Shown here piece after piece: positions 53,268 through 62,582 of a stretch of 64,000 nt of DNA. Each line of letters begins with the position of its first letter. Within the stretch, counting starts at the first letter, position 1. Source of the stretch: Bathynomus jamesi (lineage: Eukaryota; Arthropoda; Malacostraca; Isopoda; Cirolanidae); contig JAJOZX010001726.1 of assembly GCA_023014485.1 (NCBI GenBank), forward strand, positions 186,001 to 250,000, read 5' to 3'. The translations under genes and the position numbers were made by a program. The notes below the pieces were generated by a model. The model made no database searches and was not told the DNA's origin. It saw only the letters and a program-made list of their open reading frames with translations.

Positions 53268-54323
53268 ATGGCTGAGCGTTTAACACTGCAGGAGCGTGCC
53301 CAGTTGGCGGCACGGTACGAAGTTTGGCAATCTGTCGTTCGAGTTCAAAGATGGTGGCGGGCCATTCACGGACCACGTGCCCAAGTGGACCCGAAAACAA
53401 TCAAGAACTGCCACTCGAAGCTCATGACCACGGGGTCTGTGGCAGATGTTCGAAGATGTGGTCGCCCTTCGACATCCAGGGCCCAGGAGACGGTGCAGGC
53501 AGTTCAAGAAATGTTCGCACGGAGTCCACGAAAGTCAACTCGCCAGGCAGCTCGGGAAAGTGGACTCTCCCGCTACTCAGTGCGAACTGTGCTGAAGAAG
53601 GAGCTGAACTGGCGTGCGTGGAAGCCGCATTACTGCCAATCTCTCTCGGACGAGGACTGCGACATTCGCATGGAGTTCGGGGAAATCATGCTGGCTTGGC
53701 ATGAAGACTGGCCCCATCTCTTCCGCAACATCCTCTGGAGCGACGAGGCGGTGTTCCACGTCGGAGGCTTTGTCAACCGCCACAATTGCCACTACTGGGC
53801 AGGAGAGGATCCCATGGTTACCGCTGAAAAACGGCAGAATCGGTTCAGTGTAACGGTGTGGTGTGGTATGACCTCAGATCAGGTTGTGGGCCCGTTCCTT
53901 CTGCGCAACACCATGAATGCTGAGCGGTACCTTGCTATGTTGCGAAACGAGGTCTGGCCGGTTGTCAGCACATGGGAGAACATCGACGATCTGATATTTA
54001 TGGAAGATGGCGCCCCTCCGCACTTCGCTCTTGTTGTCCGTGAGTGGCTGGATGCCCACTTCCCTGGGCGTTGGATGGGTCGTCGTGGTCCACATCAATG
54101 GCCAGCCAGGAGCCCCGACTTGACACCGTGCGACTTCTTTCTTTGGGGGTGGGTAAAGGAAGAAGTCTACCGCACCAAACCGAGGACATTGGAAGAACTG
54201 GAGGACCGAATTCGGGAAGTCATGTCCTCCATCCCGCCGGAGTTCCTGCTAAAGTCAGTGGACGCCATTCCTGGGCGGCTCCAGAAGCTGGTGGAAAGAG
54301 TTGGAGCCCACATTGAATTTTAG
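53268..54323 (+). CDS. Mariner-like transposase, DD41D type
   Basis: ATG at 53268 (MAERLTLQERAQLAARYEVW) gives 351 codons to 54323; the longer frame from 53121 includes a repeated 5' non-coding segment and is not the likely start. Domains: N-terminal HTH (about 1-60), GRPSTS linker, second HTH (STRQAARESGLSRYSVRTVL), then the catalytic domain with LWSDEAVF (first Asp), FMEDGAPPHF (second Asp) and SPDLTPCDFFLW (third Asp). By my count 41 residues separate the last two Asp residues, as in DD41D (Visitor/rosa-type) enzymes. All catalytic residues are present with no stop or frameshift. Just upstream, a pyrimidine tract followed by TTTCAG at 53248-53253 looks like a 3' splice site, so a 5'-UTR intron is possible. 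Confidence 0.92.
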   Translation: MAERLTLQERAQLAARYEVWQSVVRVQRWWRAIHGPRAQVDPKTIKNCHSKLMTTGSVADVRRCGRPSTSRAQETVQAVQEMFARSPRKSTRQAARESGLSRYSVRTVLKKELNWRAWKPHYCQSLSDEDCDIRMEFGEIMLAWHEDWPHLFRNILWSDEAVFHVGGFVNRHNCHYWAGEDPMVTAEKRQNRFSVTVWCGMTSDQVVGPFLLRNTMNAERYLAMLRNEVWPVVSTWENIDDLIFMEDGAPPHFALVVREWLDAHFPGRWMGRRGPHQWPARSPDLTPCDFFLWGWVKEEVYRTKPRTLEELEDRIREVMSSIPPEFLLKSVDAIPGRLQKLVERVGAHIEF

Positions 54324-54435
54324 AGAAAACCTACCATGTATGTCTACCTTTTCATATTATTTCTTCTGAAATAAATGGATAATATACGTATTTTTTTACC
54401 AATCCAAAATAGGGAGCTACTTTCCGCCCACCCTG

Positions 54436-55550
54436 TATATAAACTTTGTGCGATTTTGAGCCGAGTAACAAATATCTCTCTCGCTCAGTCGCCTGTTATG
54501 ATTGGTCGAATCGCGTAAAGTAGGTGGAGGTAATGTCTCTCGCTCAGTTGCCCGTTAAGGTCGGATCTATCAAGATGAGCGGCGTTAAAGATCACGAAGT
54601 AATCACAAGCCCTTCCCGTAAGGGTAGGGAACCGAAACGCTCATCCTACCTTTTGAATAGAAGTTTTTAAGCCAGATTGAACTTAACATTTACTTTAGGC
54701 TCATGAACCACTTGCATTTTGAATGCAGCTTCACAAATTTGGCTTCATTGGATTTGGATGTGAAGCTCAAATTTTTTATGGCTGTGGTATTTCTGTAAAT
54801 TTATGGACTGACTTGGTTTTCCTCAATTTTGCAAAAGAGTATAAAATTTGTACAAGCGTGGTCTGACTGGATGCACAAACTTATTTATTTTGTTGTATCA
54901 CAAACAACAGAATTTGTAAAATAGCGGACAAACCCCTTACACAGCTGATTAACATTTTGGTTACATAAACTCTGCTGTAAACATTTTTGTAGTGAATGAA
55001 TTTGTTCGATGTTTACATCAGACGACGTCTTCAGGACTTTTTTTTTTTTTTTTTTAAAGTGTGTGTGGTGTTTCTTCTGGAAAAAGTTATAGCTTCAGAA
55101 GAACCGTCCGCAAAGTACTAGTTGGAGTAAAAAAAAGAATTGTCCACGCATGGTAGTGTGTGGATGATTAAGTAGTTTCTACTCACCACAAGACGTAAAG
55201 ATGTGCAAAACTACAGTCGTATATGTGTACTCTCTGAAGCGCAGAGAGACTGACTGAGGCTCGGAGGTGGTGGTGGGCAGGTAGGAGCTGAGCCGCGGAT
55301 GTCAACACAGCATCAAATCACGGTCAGCTCTGTCATGACAACGGATAAATGCGCAGTGGTCACAATTAGCATATCACAGTTAACTTCACGGTTAAGTGAA
55401 TGACGGGGTAACCGCGTAATACCGGGTAGTAAGTGTTTAGATGCGGTTAAAGATATGCTTAGTCCTTAGAGCAAGGCCTAATAAAAATGCAGGTACACAG
55501 CCAAGTACGTCTAAGTTGGCTGGCCCAATAAGTGATAGCGTAGTAAATTC
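54436..55550. other. Spacer with a repeated TCTCTCGCTCAG block and a stable hairpin
   Basis: TCTCTCGCTCAGT occurs at 54478 and 54535. 54574-54645 can fold: GATGAGCG pairs with CGCTCATC around an inner CCCTTCCCGTAAGGGTAGGG hairpin followed by ACCGAAAC. A T-run is at 55039-55057. No protein-coding region is recognised. Confidence 0.4.
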
Positions 55551-55554
55551 CTTT

Positions 55555-55780
55555 TTTGTTCAACGCAAGGGTTAATCGTATTTTTAATCTTTCATCTCTA
55601 CTCAGCCAGTCAACTCTGGAACTTTCTTCTTCAATCCATCTTTTCCAATGTCTGTGACCGTCAATCTTTCAAACGCAGAGTGTCCAGGCATCTCAAAAAC
55701 CTTGGACCTTGATTTTGGGGTGGGGGTGTTTTTGTGGGCATTCGCCCTTGGCCTCTCGTTCCTGCATAAAAGATAAAAAA
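55555..55780 (+). mobile_element. Non-LTR 3' fragment, second copy
   Basis: Closely matches 31800-32030: SNLSNAECPGISKTLDL-type coding around CAAACGCAGAGTGTCCAGGC and TTTTGGGGTGGGGGTGTTTT, ending GCCTCTCGTTCCTGCATAAA with an A-rich tail. Only the C-terminal end is present. Confidence 0.65.
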
Positions 55781-56170
55781 AATATAGTGAGTGTAGCAGT
55801 AGGCGTAGGTGCTGAAGTTAATGTAATGACATCGCAGAACGCGGTGTGGTCCTCATGGAAGAATTGACTCGGCTTCACACCACAGACGAGGACAAAAAAC
55901 AGCACTCTCCTTTGGTGTTCAAAGAGCGCAGGACGAAATTTCTTGTTGCTAAAAAGAGCACCATCATGAAAGCTGTGGAAGCGAGTGTTCTTTGATTCTG
56001 TAATATGGAAGCATACAAGTATCTTCGAGCAATTTATTTTCCTAAAGTTCTATATTAAATTTGTTTATTTTTGTGTTTGTTTCCCTTTTCATTGAATATT
56101 TCAGAGATTTGTATCTCGTATCTATCTTTTTGTTTGTTTTCGTAGCGCGCTATATGTATAATGCACAGTC
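55781..56170. other. Unrecognised spacer
   Basis: No supported feature. Confidence 0.4.
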
Positions 56171-59100
56171 TAGGGTGCATCAAATTTCCCATGATTTTTC
56201 AAAATGTTTTATTTCAATCTGTCCCTATGATTACTCTGTTCCAATGCCTGAAATAGCACATATGGCCAAATTTCAAAGATTTATGTGGTCATCTAGGGGG
56301 TCCACATCATTGATGCAATATTTAGTATTGGAGTTAAATTGACCAAAAATTAAACATTTTATATCCCCATTTCCGTGTTTGCAAAAGTATGAACCAATAA
56401 AAATGTGTTAAATAATCAAAACAGGGATACATTACATTGATTTCTACATTACATTCTGGTTTATACATTACATTATTGGTGATACAAGCAAGTTAAAGTC
56501 AAAAGAACACTACGTTAATAAAAAATGTTCAAGAACTGTAAATGAACATGAACAATTAGTTTAGGCTCTAGTTTTCCTCTTTCGAAGATTAGGAAGCTTC
56601 TTTCTGTCGGATTCAACAACTTGTAGGACATTTTGGTAATGTTGTTGTGATCTGGCAGCCATGAGAAAATCAGAACTTAGCTTCACCCCACACTCAGCAC
56701 AATCATTTATGACGTTAACTGCCGAGATGTGTTCTCTGGACATTTGAAAGGAAGCTAATTCTGGCCAATTTTCGATATTATGAGTCAGGAAAGAACTGTC
56801 AAGTTCCAGAACAGAGAAAATGTACCATGAATCTTCGTTGATTAAGTCACCAAGCTTTGTTGTGCTGGAAATGGAGTTTGGAAATTTGGGTTCCCCAAAT
56901 CCTGTGCCAAATCGATGTTGTGGTAAAGATGCCTGATCTTGTGCTGGCTTTACTGCTATAAATCTCTCAGCCAGATAGCAGCGTTCAGCTTCAGGGACTG
57001 CATCATTAAAGAGCGCAAGAGGTCAGTCAGGTACCGCGCTTGAACAGGTGATCCACCACCAGCTGTACAGCAAGCAAACAAAGTTCACAAACACGCAGTT
57101 TGGGTCATTGTGCTTCTGTGGTAATGGTTCCAGAGGGAAGAGAACTGATCTGCTCCTCCAGCAGCACCATCTTAATGGAGTAGAGAAGCTTGGCCATCCA
57201 CCTAGCCTTGTGTACAGCACCAGGACGTCGAAATGAAAACTCTCTACTTGTCCCATCCAAGTAGAGCAAACAAAGATCAGAAAATTCTTTGTAGTCATCA
57301 CGTTGATGCTTCACAACAGACTGCGCGTATGAAATTGCTCTGGCCCTATAGTCATGGATTATGGTTTGTATGCCATCTGAATAAGAGGTACCATCCAAAA
57401 AATTAAGTGACTGATTATTGTTGTGCGGAACTGTGTCAAAATGCTTTTGGAACCGACAGAATATGGTAACTTCTACTGACAATGGTGGTTCTATTTTCAG
57501 ATCATTGAAGACTTGTGTAAGGATTACCTCGCCAATGTGATGCCGACAAGCTGACCACAGTAAAGCTCGACCTATGTCCTGTTGCAGACTAACACATGCA
57601 GCACAGCACTCACATGACCAGTGTTACTAGCTGTTGTGTCAAAAGTCATGTTCACTACCGAGTCAACACAATTCCATGATCGGAGAAGCTCCATAGTGAG
57701 ATTAGCAATGATTTGACCAGCTGGCTGATCTGTATTTGGCTTGTAGGAAGGCACACCAAGAAGTTTGATGTCATACGAATTGCCAACTGCTATGGTGAGC
57801 CTCTCTTCAGCTTTAGTTTGGTATGACAGAGTTGACATCAGTTTAAAATCCCAGTGAAGAGACAGGAACTGTGGTGGAACCCAGGACTCTCTGACCAATG
57901 ATGCAAGCTCTTCACCAACCTTACGTCTTGCTCTGTCGGCAGTAGAATATATGTGAAACTTTTTTTGTGTCACCTCCTGATTCCTCAATGATGGCTTTGG
58001 TAAATGCTGCATGTTGGCCGGTGTGATCTTCATGCTTGTAGACAGGGAAACCATCCTATGGTATTTGAGTATGTCATGACTTATAAAAGCAGTTGTTCCT
58101 GAGCGAGTTGCTTGGCGAGATTTTCGTGTTTTTGGTTTGTAATCCTCTATATCACCCTCTTCATCCTCAACATCACTGTTGCTTTCCTCACTGTTCTCAA
58201 TCTGAACTTTGCTTGTAGATGCTTGGGCTTCTTTATGAGCTTTAAGCTGTCGTTCTGCTTGCATCATTTCCTTTTCCTGCTTTCTTTGGACTTTTGATGC
58301 GAGCTTCTTGTCATGGCTTCCAAATGATGCGACTCTGTCTGATTTCATTGACCGCAAGAACTCCAGATCTTCAGGATCTTTTATGAGTTGCTCAGCATTC
58401 CTTGGCCACAACTGAAATGTTTCTTGTAACTCCTTTTCGATCCCCTTAAGCTTCGCAACTGCACCAAGCGAAGAACACCGATCCACTGGAAGTTCCCTAA
58501 GTTTTGCATTTTTTGCAGATAGTGCTATAATTTTTTCAACAGCTTTCCTCTCAGTAATCATGGCAATGTTGCCTTTCTGATAAAATGGAATAATTTTTTG
58601 CAAGACAAATTTAGCATTGTTCCATTTTGTACGGTTAAACGGTAGACCTTCTTGCTGATGAAACATGTAGCATCGCAACACTTGCTCACATGTTGGCAGC
58701 CTAGATCCTGTTATCTCTGCATCTGCATCGCTGATTCCAGCACCAAGACCATAAATGGCAGCAGTTTGACGAGTTTTAACAGCATATTTATCATTTGTGC
58801 TATCTGAACTGGCCATAAGGCACGACAGGTATAAAGAGAACACAAAAAAATTCTGTGAAGAGAGAACACAAAATTCATTAACATAAACATTTAACATAAA
58901 CACACAAAAATCATATTTATCATAAATACTTGCATATCAGATTATATATTGCAGTTCCTTTTAGAATATTCTATAACTTTCCACCACTTCCTAGCACTTT
59001 CTAGAGGTTTCTATCACTTTATAGAAGTTTCTATCACTTTTTAGAAGTATATATGACCTTTAGAAATATCACTTACATGTTCTTAGGCTGATTTTTGTAG

Positions 59101-59306
59101 TGAACAAAATTTTTAAACTTCTACTATTTGGATCTCAAATCACAGAATGAGTGTGGGGTTGGTGTGCATATAGGAAGTCTGTGTGGACCCCATAAATGGC
59201 ATTCAAATCCAAAAATAATTCACATAGTAGGTTTTCTTAACCATTGGAACATTTCTAACTTAGGGACAAAGTGAAACTATGTCATTGGTGATTTTGATGC
59301 ACCCTA
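56171..59306 (-). mobile_element. hAT-like transposon, copy C (intronless)
   Basis: Ends TAGGGTGCATCAAATTT (56171) and TTTTGATGCACCCTA (to 59306). TGCACAGT lies just left and TGCACACT just right, an imperfect 8-bp duplication. Subterminal TTTCTAGAGG/CTATCACTTT repeats occur at 58980-59045. A separate inverted end GGGCCACCCTAA at 59480-59492 hints at another family member nearby. Confidence 0.8.
56561..58813 (-). pseudogene. hAT-like transposase, copy C, frame-broken
   Basis: The main piece is 58813-57572, from MASSDSTNDKYAVKTRQTAA through a KKLASKVQRKQEKEMMQAER coiled-coil-like region, an acidic stretch (EESNSDVEDEEGDIEDY), LHWDFKL and MTFDTTASNTGHV (candidate catalytic Asp), where the frame breaks. 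CRHHIGE follows near 57545, then 57482-57105 with FRRPGAVHKARWMAK, and the C-terminal part near 56743-56561. It reads through the exon-junction positions of copy A without introns. The VTN-AERG equivalent is eroded (INDCAECGV). Several frameshifts between 57570 and 56740 make it inactive. Confidence 0.75.
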
Positions 59307-59504
59307 ATTGCACACTGTACAACACGCATCAAAGGGCGAGAAACTTCAAAGGCTCGTAGCGACCCCTTAATATGCTTTGATTCCTTTCAAATTTTGTGTA
59401 CTTTAGATTTAGTCAATCCTCATAAAGGTACGGATTGCCCCAAAAGAAATAAAATTTTTCAAATTTTACTTCCTGAATAAGGGCCACCCTAATATATATA
59501 TATA

Positions 59505-59508
59505 TACA

Positions 59509-59582
<74 letters not shown>

Positions 59583-59805
59583 TAAACATTAAGTTTTGCG
59601 GAGAGGAGTGTTTTGATAGTCAAAATTTGTTTAAAAAAAATCCTGATTGGTCGAAATTGGTTACGTGGAAATAACTAACCAACTTAAAATACCAGTTAAC
59701 CTAGTGTAATCTGGTCTCCACAAAATGTAATTATATATATATATAACTTTTCTTTCAGGGTATGCGGGCAATCATCGAGTAAATCTTAACACACTCTCTC
59801 TCTCT

Positions 59806-59858
<53 letters not shown>
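59505..59858. repeat. (TA)n tracts and inverted flanks around a 5S-SINE
   Basis: (TA)n at 59505-59580 and 59812-59858. GCGGGCAATCATCGAGTAAA at 59764 is mirrored near 60072-60092, so the SINE sits inside a short inverted pair. Confidence 0.7.
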
Positions 59859-59860
<2 letters not shown>

Positions 59861-60040
59861 CCGGAGATCAGCGAAGTTAAGCGACATTGGGTCTGGGTAG
59901 TAGTTGGATGGGAGACCGTCCTTCGCGCCCAGATTATGTAGCCGCCCGTGGTTCGGATTCCACGTAAAGCTGTAGGTCCCCTCCGTCATATGACCTTAGA
60001 TGTTGTGAAGGAGGTTAAACAAGCCCAATAAATAAAAAAT
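59859..60040 (+). mobile_element. 5S rRNA-derived SINE, copy 2
   Basis: GATCAGCGAAGTTAAGCGAC, GGGTC and TAGTTGGATGGGAGACC reproduce the 5S internal promoter; the tail TGACCTTAGATGTTGTGAAG with GAGGTTAAACAA matches copy 1 at 2123. It ends in an AATAAATAAAAAA tail. Confidence 0.8.
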
Positions 60041-60580
60041 ATACATATATATGAGAGAGAATGTGTCAAGATTTACTCGATAATTGCCCGCATCAGAGAC
60101 ATTTTTCTTCCAAAAATGGTTTTTACATCGGAAGAAAAAATGACTAATTACCTTTTGAAGTTTCGCTTCAAATAACTCGCTAAATACGGCATTATACCCC
60201 CGAAGAGGGGAAAGTGGTGCCACAATAAAGGATGAATAGTTCTAAAACGAAAGTCAAACAATGCCAAGATTGCAATTATGCACCAAACATCTGGCTAATT
60301 GTAAAACAAAAATATTACTCAGTAGTTTAGAAACTGTTCGCAGCTCACTTCATTTCGAAATCATTTATAACTTTTTTTTTTAAACATCAATATTTATAAA
60401 CCATATTTTATAGGATAGTGACACTTTAAGTTGTTATTTACGCACGATGGCACTTCGTATGCTCCGTTAATGGGCATTGTTATCACAATGTTAGTCAGGC
60501 GACAGGGAGTGCCAAGATCTCCCATTTCTCCTGTAACTTTCCTCCTTAGCTGATCTTTTCCCGTATCTCATCTTCATCTA
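60041..60580. other. Unrecognised spacer
   Basis: No gene or repeat identified beyond the SINE flank. Confidence 0.4.
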
Positions 60581-60789
60581 CCCTGTGAGTAGTCCAGCAT
60601 GCTCTCAAACACACTTCTCCCTCTATTCATCACTACACCTACTGTACGGCATCTTACGCCCTACCCATTCTTTCAAAAATTAAAACGAAAATGATTAAAA
60701 ATAATAGTTGCATTTTGGCTCTTTTCTTCGTTTTCTAGGGCGGGGGGCGTTCGCCCTTGGCCCTTCAATTCCAAATTATAGGCTAGACA

Positions 60790-61076
60790 GGGAACATCCT
60801 TAACCCTGAAAGAAAATAGTTTTGTTGTGAGAGGACCAAGACTGTTTAATCAACTGTCCAAAGAACTAAGGAACACGAGTGTGTTGCGGTGGACATCTTC
60901 AAAAGAAGATTAGACGCCTGGCTCAGAACAATCCCCGATGAGCCGGGCGTACCTGGCTATGTGGTGTGGAAAGTACAAGAAACCAACTTTACTTCACCGG
61001 GCCAATTCGAGAGGAGGGGCGACAAGCTTGACCTTCGTGAAATGAGGATTCATCGCACGGAAAATTTGAAAGGTTG
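60790..61076 (+). mobile_element. Non-LTR retrotransposon 3' coding end
   Basis: Frames encode NSFVVRGPRLFNQLSKELRN, then after a one-base shift VDIFKRRLDAWLRTIPDEPG and VPGYVVWKVQET, the usual C-terminus of CR1-like RT proteins. May be the missing 3' end of the family represented at 62580-64000. Confidence 0.65.
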
Positions 61077-61453
61077 AAAGGTGGTGCTCATGAGTACTCG
61101 TAGAGAGAAATGTTTCAGTTATATTCATCCTTATCTTTCATACCATGCATAGGATAGTTATGAAAAGTTTACCTTTTGGAAAAATTTAACAAATAAACAA
61201 ATTAATTCAACTCCATCATATAATGTAAAACATCAAAGAATTTGAGAAAAATAAAAGAAAGTTAAAATGAAAAACTGTTTGTATATTTATTTACAAAATT
61301 ATTTAATACGTTGTGTGTACACCTTAGACTTGAAGAAAATTTTTATCACTAGTTGGCTGTTTACTGATTAGACACTTTTGGCCAATCTGAATTCTAGAAT
61401 ATTCTCTGTAAATCCTCATGGTAGACGGATGGCTGTTTAAGCCATTGGTAAGC

Positions 61454-61970
61454 AATGGGTCGTCGTGGTAAAGAGCTGTCTACAGATCTTAAGTGATCTG
61501 TTATTGCTACACACGAGTCTGGAAAGAATTATAGGAAGATAGAAGAACTTCGCATTCCATTTACGACATTTGCTGCAGTTATAAAGAAATGGAAAGGCTT
61601 TGTAACAATCAAAACTCTACCAAGGTATGGATGACGTTGCAAGATTTCAGAACATACATCTAGACGGATTGAAAGAATGGCTGTTGCGAATCCACGAGTT
61701 ACTGCAGGTAATATTTGCCAAACATTAAGTCTGTCAAAGGTCGATGTCCATCCCTCTACTGTACGTCGTACATTGAGAAAGAATGGTCTGCATGGAATAG
61801 TTGCACGAAGAAAACCTCTGCTACAAAATGCGCAAAATGAAGCGCGTTCAAAGTACGCCAAGGATCATCAAAATGATGGATTTGCATTCTGGAAGAATGT
61901 TCTCTGGGGGAACGAGACCAAATTTAGTTATTCAGGAACAACGAGCAACGGTATGTTTGGCGAAAATTAA
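61454..61970 (+). pseudogene. Tc1-type transposase, N-terminal half
   Basis: From ATG at 61454 (MGRRGKELSTDLK) with early stops, through VIKKWKGF, TSRRIERMAVANPRVTAGNI and VHPSTVRRTLRKNGLHGIVA, to KNVLWGNETKF, where the first catalytic Asp (normally WSDETK) is Asn. The frame then breaks at 61970. The second half of the catalytic domain is missing or unrecognisable. Inactive. Confidence 0.75.
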
Positions 61971-62159
61971 ATACCGCATTCGAGGAAAAAAACAAAAATG
62001 GGCCTCATCCGTGAACTGAATTCGCTGCATGATTCCGGGATTTTGCTCCACCAACTCTGACATTTCTTTTACAAAATGAAGTCCAGCTGCCTTGTTTTGA
62101 TCAGTTTGTGATTGAAGAATCTGAATCTTATGGGGTTATAACTTAAGATCATTGTGTAA

Positions 62160-62475
62160 CATTTGCAAAACAGAACCTCTAGTGATGCCAAATTCAGCAG
62201 ACAGTCGGCGTGACGATTTTATTGGACTTCCTGATTCGTTCGACATTTTCGTTTGTTGTAGCAACTTTAGGGCGTCCACTTCTGCCTTTGTTCCCGTTTT
62301 TGATGCTATCAGTTTTCTGAAAGTTACGTATGGCTCGCAGTATTGTGTACCTTGATGGAGCTGTCTTGCAATTGTGTGTACGTTTGTATGCACGTTGTAC
62401 CCTTGTCAGAGACTTGCCATGCTCATAGTACAGTTTCACCATTTCTGCTCTCTGCTCAGGAGTGAGTTGTGACAT
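62160..62475 (-). pseudogene. Mariner-like transposase N-terminal fragment
   Basis: ATG at 62475 opens MSQLTPEQRAEMVKLYYEHG with RVQRAYKRTHNCK and SGRPKVATT, the HTH layout of the DD41D-like enzyme at 53268. It ends after RIRKSNK in one frame and continues shifted (SSRRLSAEFGITRGSVLQML). No catalytic part. It points at the Tc1 fragment on the opposite strand, so two partial elements meet here. Confidence 0.7.
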
Positions 62476-62582
62476 TGTTATCTAACCTGCAAAGCAGAAG
62501 TATTATATATCCATAAAAAAGTAAAGGTACTTATAAAATACAAAAAAGTTGGGAGAAATATATTTATATATCAAGATAAGGG

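Larger units (their letters stand above)
53060..54435 (+). mobile_element. Intact-looking DD41D mariner-like transposon
   Basis: Perfect 26-bp inverted repeats, CAGGGTGGGCGGAAAGTAGC plus TCCCTA at 53060-53085 and the complement at 54410-54435, with TA on both outer sides. It encodes an uninterrupted transposase. It sits 11 bp from the end of hAT-like copy B. Identical ends and an open frame suggest recent activity. Confidence 0.92.

Noticed and set aside
54574..54650. Hammerhead ribozyme
   Set aside because: CCGAAAC and stems are present but no CUGANGA core strand could be placed; kept only as a low-score structured element.
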